Source: Isoetes taiwanensis
Lineage: Eukaryota; Streptophyta; Lycopodiopsida; Isoetales; Isoetaceae
Length of the DNA: 64,000 nt
Assembly (NCBI GenBank): GCA_021234155.1
Contig: JAJEKV010000416.1
Span: 153,217-217,216 of the forward strand
Reading direction: 5' to 3'
The notes under the pieces are model-generated. The model had not been told where the DNA came from and did not search any database. It saw only the letters and a program-made list of their open reading frames with translations. Each line of letters opens with the position of its first letter. Position 1 is the first letter of the stretch. Made by a program: the position numbers and the translations under genes. Shown piece by piece: positions 61,181-64,000 of this stretch.

Positions 61181-63799
61181 CCGTGGAAATTACCTTTATA
61201 CCCGACTCTACGCTTTGCTCAGATCTATTGCGGCAAAGATATGACACTCACCTCAATGTAGTCGGGGCTGCCCGCCGCCGCCATCGACAGTGGTGTCCCA
61301 ATCTCCCAACTCAGCCAGGCCGCACTCCATGACGAGGGGGTTTGGCTGTCCTATATGGCCTGGCCGAAGCACCCAGCAAAAGCCGCTTTTTCTATACACT
61401 CCTCTTTCTCCTTGGGCATAGGGCCTGCAAAAGGATCGTGACGCTTTGGAGTAGTTTGATCCCCTCCCCGCTTGTCCTTGAAGGACACCTCGCTTCCCTC
61501 TCGTCTTTTGCTTCCGGGTTGCCACCATATGGGGCTCTAGCTGGCCTGGATCGGCCGCTCTAGGCTATAACTCCCTGTCAGCTTTGCCTTTATACCGAAA
61601 TACCGCTGCCCTCGCCCTCATTCTGGTGGTCCCTACCCGCTTGACATAATCGCCTTAGGTTTATTGCCCCTTACAAGTTTGCGGATTCATCATTCAAACC
61701 CCTCAATATAGCTCTCCATCGCATGCTTTCTACCCAACTTTGGCATACAAACTTTTAGCCTCATGAATTCCTCGTATATTTCGATCGATTTGTTGCCTTG
61801 CCGCAACTCAGAGAATCGGGCCGCATCATGCCGGACTTGTGCTCTCTTGGGACGTAGTGGCGCTTGAAGGCTTTAGCAAACTTCTTGAACCTCGCAAGCA
61901 TCCCCGCCAAGCCATGGGCCTTTGCATACCTTTCCACCAAATGCGTACGCTTCCTTTTCGTGTTGGTTGTTGCCACCTCGCTTTTATCCTTATCCTTCAT
62001 CTTATAAGCGCCGGCCGCTCACTCATCTCATCGAACCAAGCCTCTCGCCTCCATGCTCACCTGTTCGCTTTGAGAATTGCTCGAGCTTCGCCTTCCAAAA
62101 TTTTTTCTTTCCAAAGTAGTCTACCTTCTTCTCGTAGTCGAGGCTCTTGTGTCTCTTTGTCTCCATCGGGGTCCCCCTCGCCTTCCATCTGCTTTGTAAC
62201 CCTCTCGGGCTTTGCATCTCTACGGTCCTTGGCCTGCTCTTCAGCTTCCTCTGAAGTCGGGTTCGAAGTCCGAAGCTGAGTTTGAGGAGTCCGAAAAAGC
62301 TGGAGGACCTCCTTCTCTTTGCTCTTCTTCTTTGTCCCTTCCTTTTTCGAAGCCGATGCTTGAGGTAACCGAAGGCCCACCAACTCCTCGCCGCTTGTAG
62401 CGCCAAAGAAAGCCTTTATCTCGCTCAAGGTCCGTTTCCCATATCCGTGGATATTTCCTTTTTCTCGGCCGGGTCCAAATTCTCAAACAAAGTTCCTTGC
62501 CTGCGGCTCGGGCGGCTCGCTCTTCCATATGGTCTTGGCGCTGTCGCTCCCGGAGCCAGGGCTCTAGCTGCATACAAAGTAATTCATGGCTATATGGTTG
62601 TTTTAGCTTGTTCTTCTTGTATTATTTATGTTTGTTGGTATAGTTGTGGGACAAAATACATCAACAAAACATTTAAAGTGCAAAAAGAAATTATATTCAT
62701 ATATTATATAATATTTTAGTACAAAAAGTCTCCGGATCAAGAGTCTAACTAATCTTGAAATCGTTTAAGAAGATGGATTGTCTCAAGGGCTTTAACTTGG
62801 GTCGCTCTCACCAATGACCCAAGTTCCTCGAGGACGCTTTTAATGACGAGCCGCCCGCAAGGCTCTCGCTAACTCTTCCACCTCCAAGGGCCGGATGTGA
62901 AGGCCGCCGGGTCACGCCAATCTTCGCCGCTGCCGAGTGAGGTAATGCCCAAGAGGCCGTGCTATTGCTCTTTGACTAGGACAAGATAGTTTCATATTTG
63001 CCGCTATTCGGAAGCATGCCCGCCAAGCCCCTCGAGAGTGCACAAGCATGAACACTCCTTCTCTTCACCGGCGCTGAATTCTATGTGTATCACCGCTTAT
63101 TCTCCCGTTTAGTAGCAAGTGTGTAGTACGCCGCTGGACATTATTGCCACAGTTGCCGGCTTCCACTTGCTTGGCCTCTAGCTCTATGCCCCATTGCATT
63201 CGGCTTAATCTCTATCTCAAAGAGGTCCCCGAAGCCTTCACTGTGGAGTCGATCACCAGGTCGACGCCCCTCGCTTCCTCTTGGCCGCAGCCGGGCGGGC
63301 TCGGTACTTAAAATGCTCGTGGTCTTGCCAATAATCCCCATCCCGCTGGTGAACTCCTCCTCCGCTGGCATCTCTCGCCCATCATCTCAGCTCGATGTTG
63401 GCCGAGGGCCCGAGGTTGCCCGAGGTTGCCCCCATCGGGTTTTTTGCACGGTGGGATAGAAAATAGCCAGGCGGCAGCGGTGTGTTCATTGGTCCCGCGA
63501 ATGCCGACATGTAGTCCGCAGCCGCACGTAGCAAGTACTTACATGTTCGGGATATCACCCAAGGCCGCTTTGAAGGGATGGGTGGGGAACAAAATGACCC
63601 AAGCAAGGGACTGGACGGTGGGAGGTCCTGTAAATTTAGCTTTGAACTCTTCATGGCGATTCTGTCTATATGTCAGTTGCATTCAACGTGGCTCGATATC
63701 TATTTCTTTTCCCAAAGACTCCTAAGATGTCATTGATGATCCGGGCTTCGGCAAAGATAAATCGGCGCCTTACTCATAGCCAAGTCCGCAAAGGGCCAT
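61181..63799 (-). pseudogene. gag: Element D gag (frameshifted)
   Basis: ATG at 63799-63797. 62000-61680 keeps the gag core (LRQGNKSIEIYEEFMRLK, then KLGRKHAMESYIEGF in a neighbouring frame). 61450-61370 keeps the zinc-knuckle remnant RPGHIGQ. 62573-62023 is a charged region (KKVDYFGKKKFWKAKLEQF). Colinear with element A 7379-10460. Confidence 0.7.
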
Positions 63800-63902
63800 T
63801 GATCTACTGGCATGACACCTATCAAACGTATGTTTCGTGAGTCGAAGATCACTTCGCTGAGGAGCAAACCTAAGGGTGGTGCCGTTCCAGAAATGGAGGA
63901 CC

Positions 63903-63911
63903 TATTTATAG
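63903..63911 (-). promoter_or_regulatory. TATA box before element D gag
   Basis: CTATAAATA on the minus strand, about 104 nt before the gag ATG (63799), the same arrangement as 7260/7379 in element A. Confidence 0.55.
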
Positions 63912-64000
63912 AAGGGGAAAACCCTAATTCTGATTGATCTAATGAATGAACCTCATGACCGAATCTACTAAGAGGTGCGAATTGAGAGTTTGAAGACTAC

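Larger units (their letters stand above)
55006..64000 (-). mobile_element. Element D: Ty3/gypsy chromovirus (minus strand, runs off the window)
   Basis: Same family as element A in the opposite orientation. Right to left: gag from ATG 63799, protease, RT, RNase H, integrase, chromodomain, PPT (56692-56680), 3' LTR (56679-55006). The leader, any histone unit and the 5' LTR lie beyond 64000. All genes are frameshifted, and a MITE interrupts RT. Confidence 0.9.

Overview
This is nuclear DNA of a large, repeat-rich land-plant genome. The evidence is dense nested retrotransposons (L1-type LINEs and Ty3/gypsy chromoviruses with a tRNA-Met-like primer site), spliced-gene remnants, long (GA)n and (GGGA)n tracts, and a cinnamate 4-hydroxylase (CYP73) fragment, a land-plant gene. 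LINE style and repeat content would fit a fern or lycophyte, but that is inference. I see no intact host gene, rRNA, tRNA, CRISPR or bacterial operon. Nearly every long reading frame is broken by small indels, so all coding calls are degenerate or error-affected.

Layout. 1-2947: two minus-strand LINE copies; the second continues at 16478-16612. 2948-16477: Ty3/gypsy element A, inserted into that LINE, with two LTRs of about 1.8 kb and a CTACA target-site duplication. 16613-22849: microsatellites, a foldback element, a third LINE 3' end and an unrecognised broken ORF. 22850-26790: a longer LINE with ORF1-like, endonuclease and RT remnants, ending at (GA)n. 26792-37000: repeats, palindromes and tandem duplications with almost nothing recognisable. 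37040-37231: CYP73 pseudogene fragment. 37932-48472: a candidate 10.5 kb DNA transposon with about 43 bp inverted termini, containing the 5' part of a second Ty3/gypsy element (C, minus strand). 50181-55005: a broken multi-exon gene ending in a Rossmann-type DNA-methyltransferase-like motif. 55006-64000: Ty3/gypsy element D (minus strand), running off the right edge, with a MITE in its RT.

Main discovery. Element A carries a second transcription unit between its 5' LTR and gag: TATA box, then an ATG about 105 nt downstream, then a long basic region ending in a histone H3 fold (TVALKEIRHF ... HLVKHFEDST ... VTLMRQDMYLAAHIKGER, stop), then A/T-rich polyadenylation-like sequence. The fold spans 277 nt, against 273 nt expected for H3 from TVALREIR to the end. 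Element C has the same H3 C-terminal part at the same relative place. The histone unit and the gag-pol unit are each preceded by a pair of 65-70 bp hairpins (arms GTCTCAC/GTGAGAC) whose copies lie about 200 bp apart, and by a CTATAAATA box about 105-110 nt before the ATG. This looks like a chromovirus lineage that encodes its own H3 variant, with residues reminiscent of CENH3, from an internal promoter.
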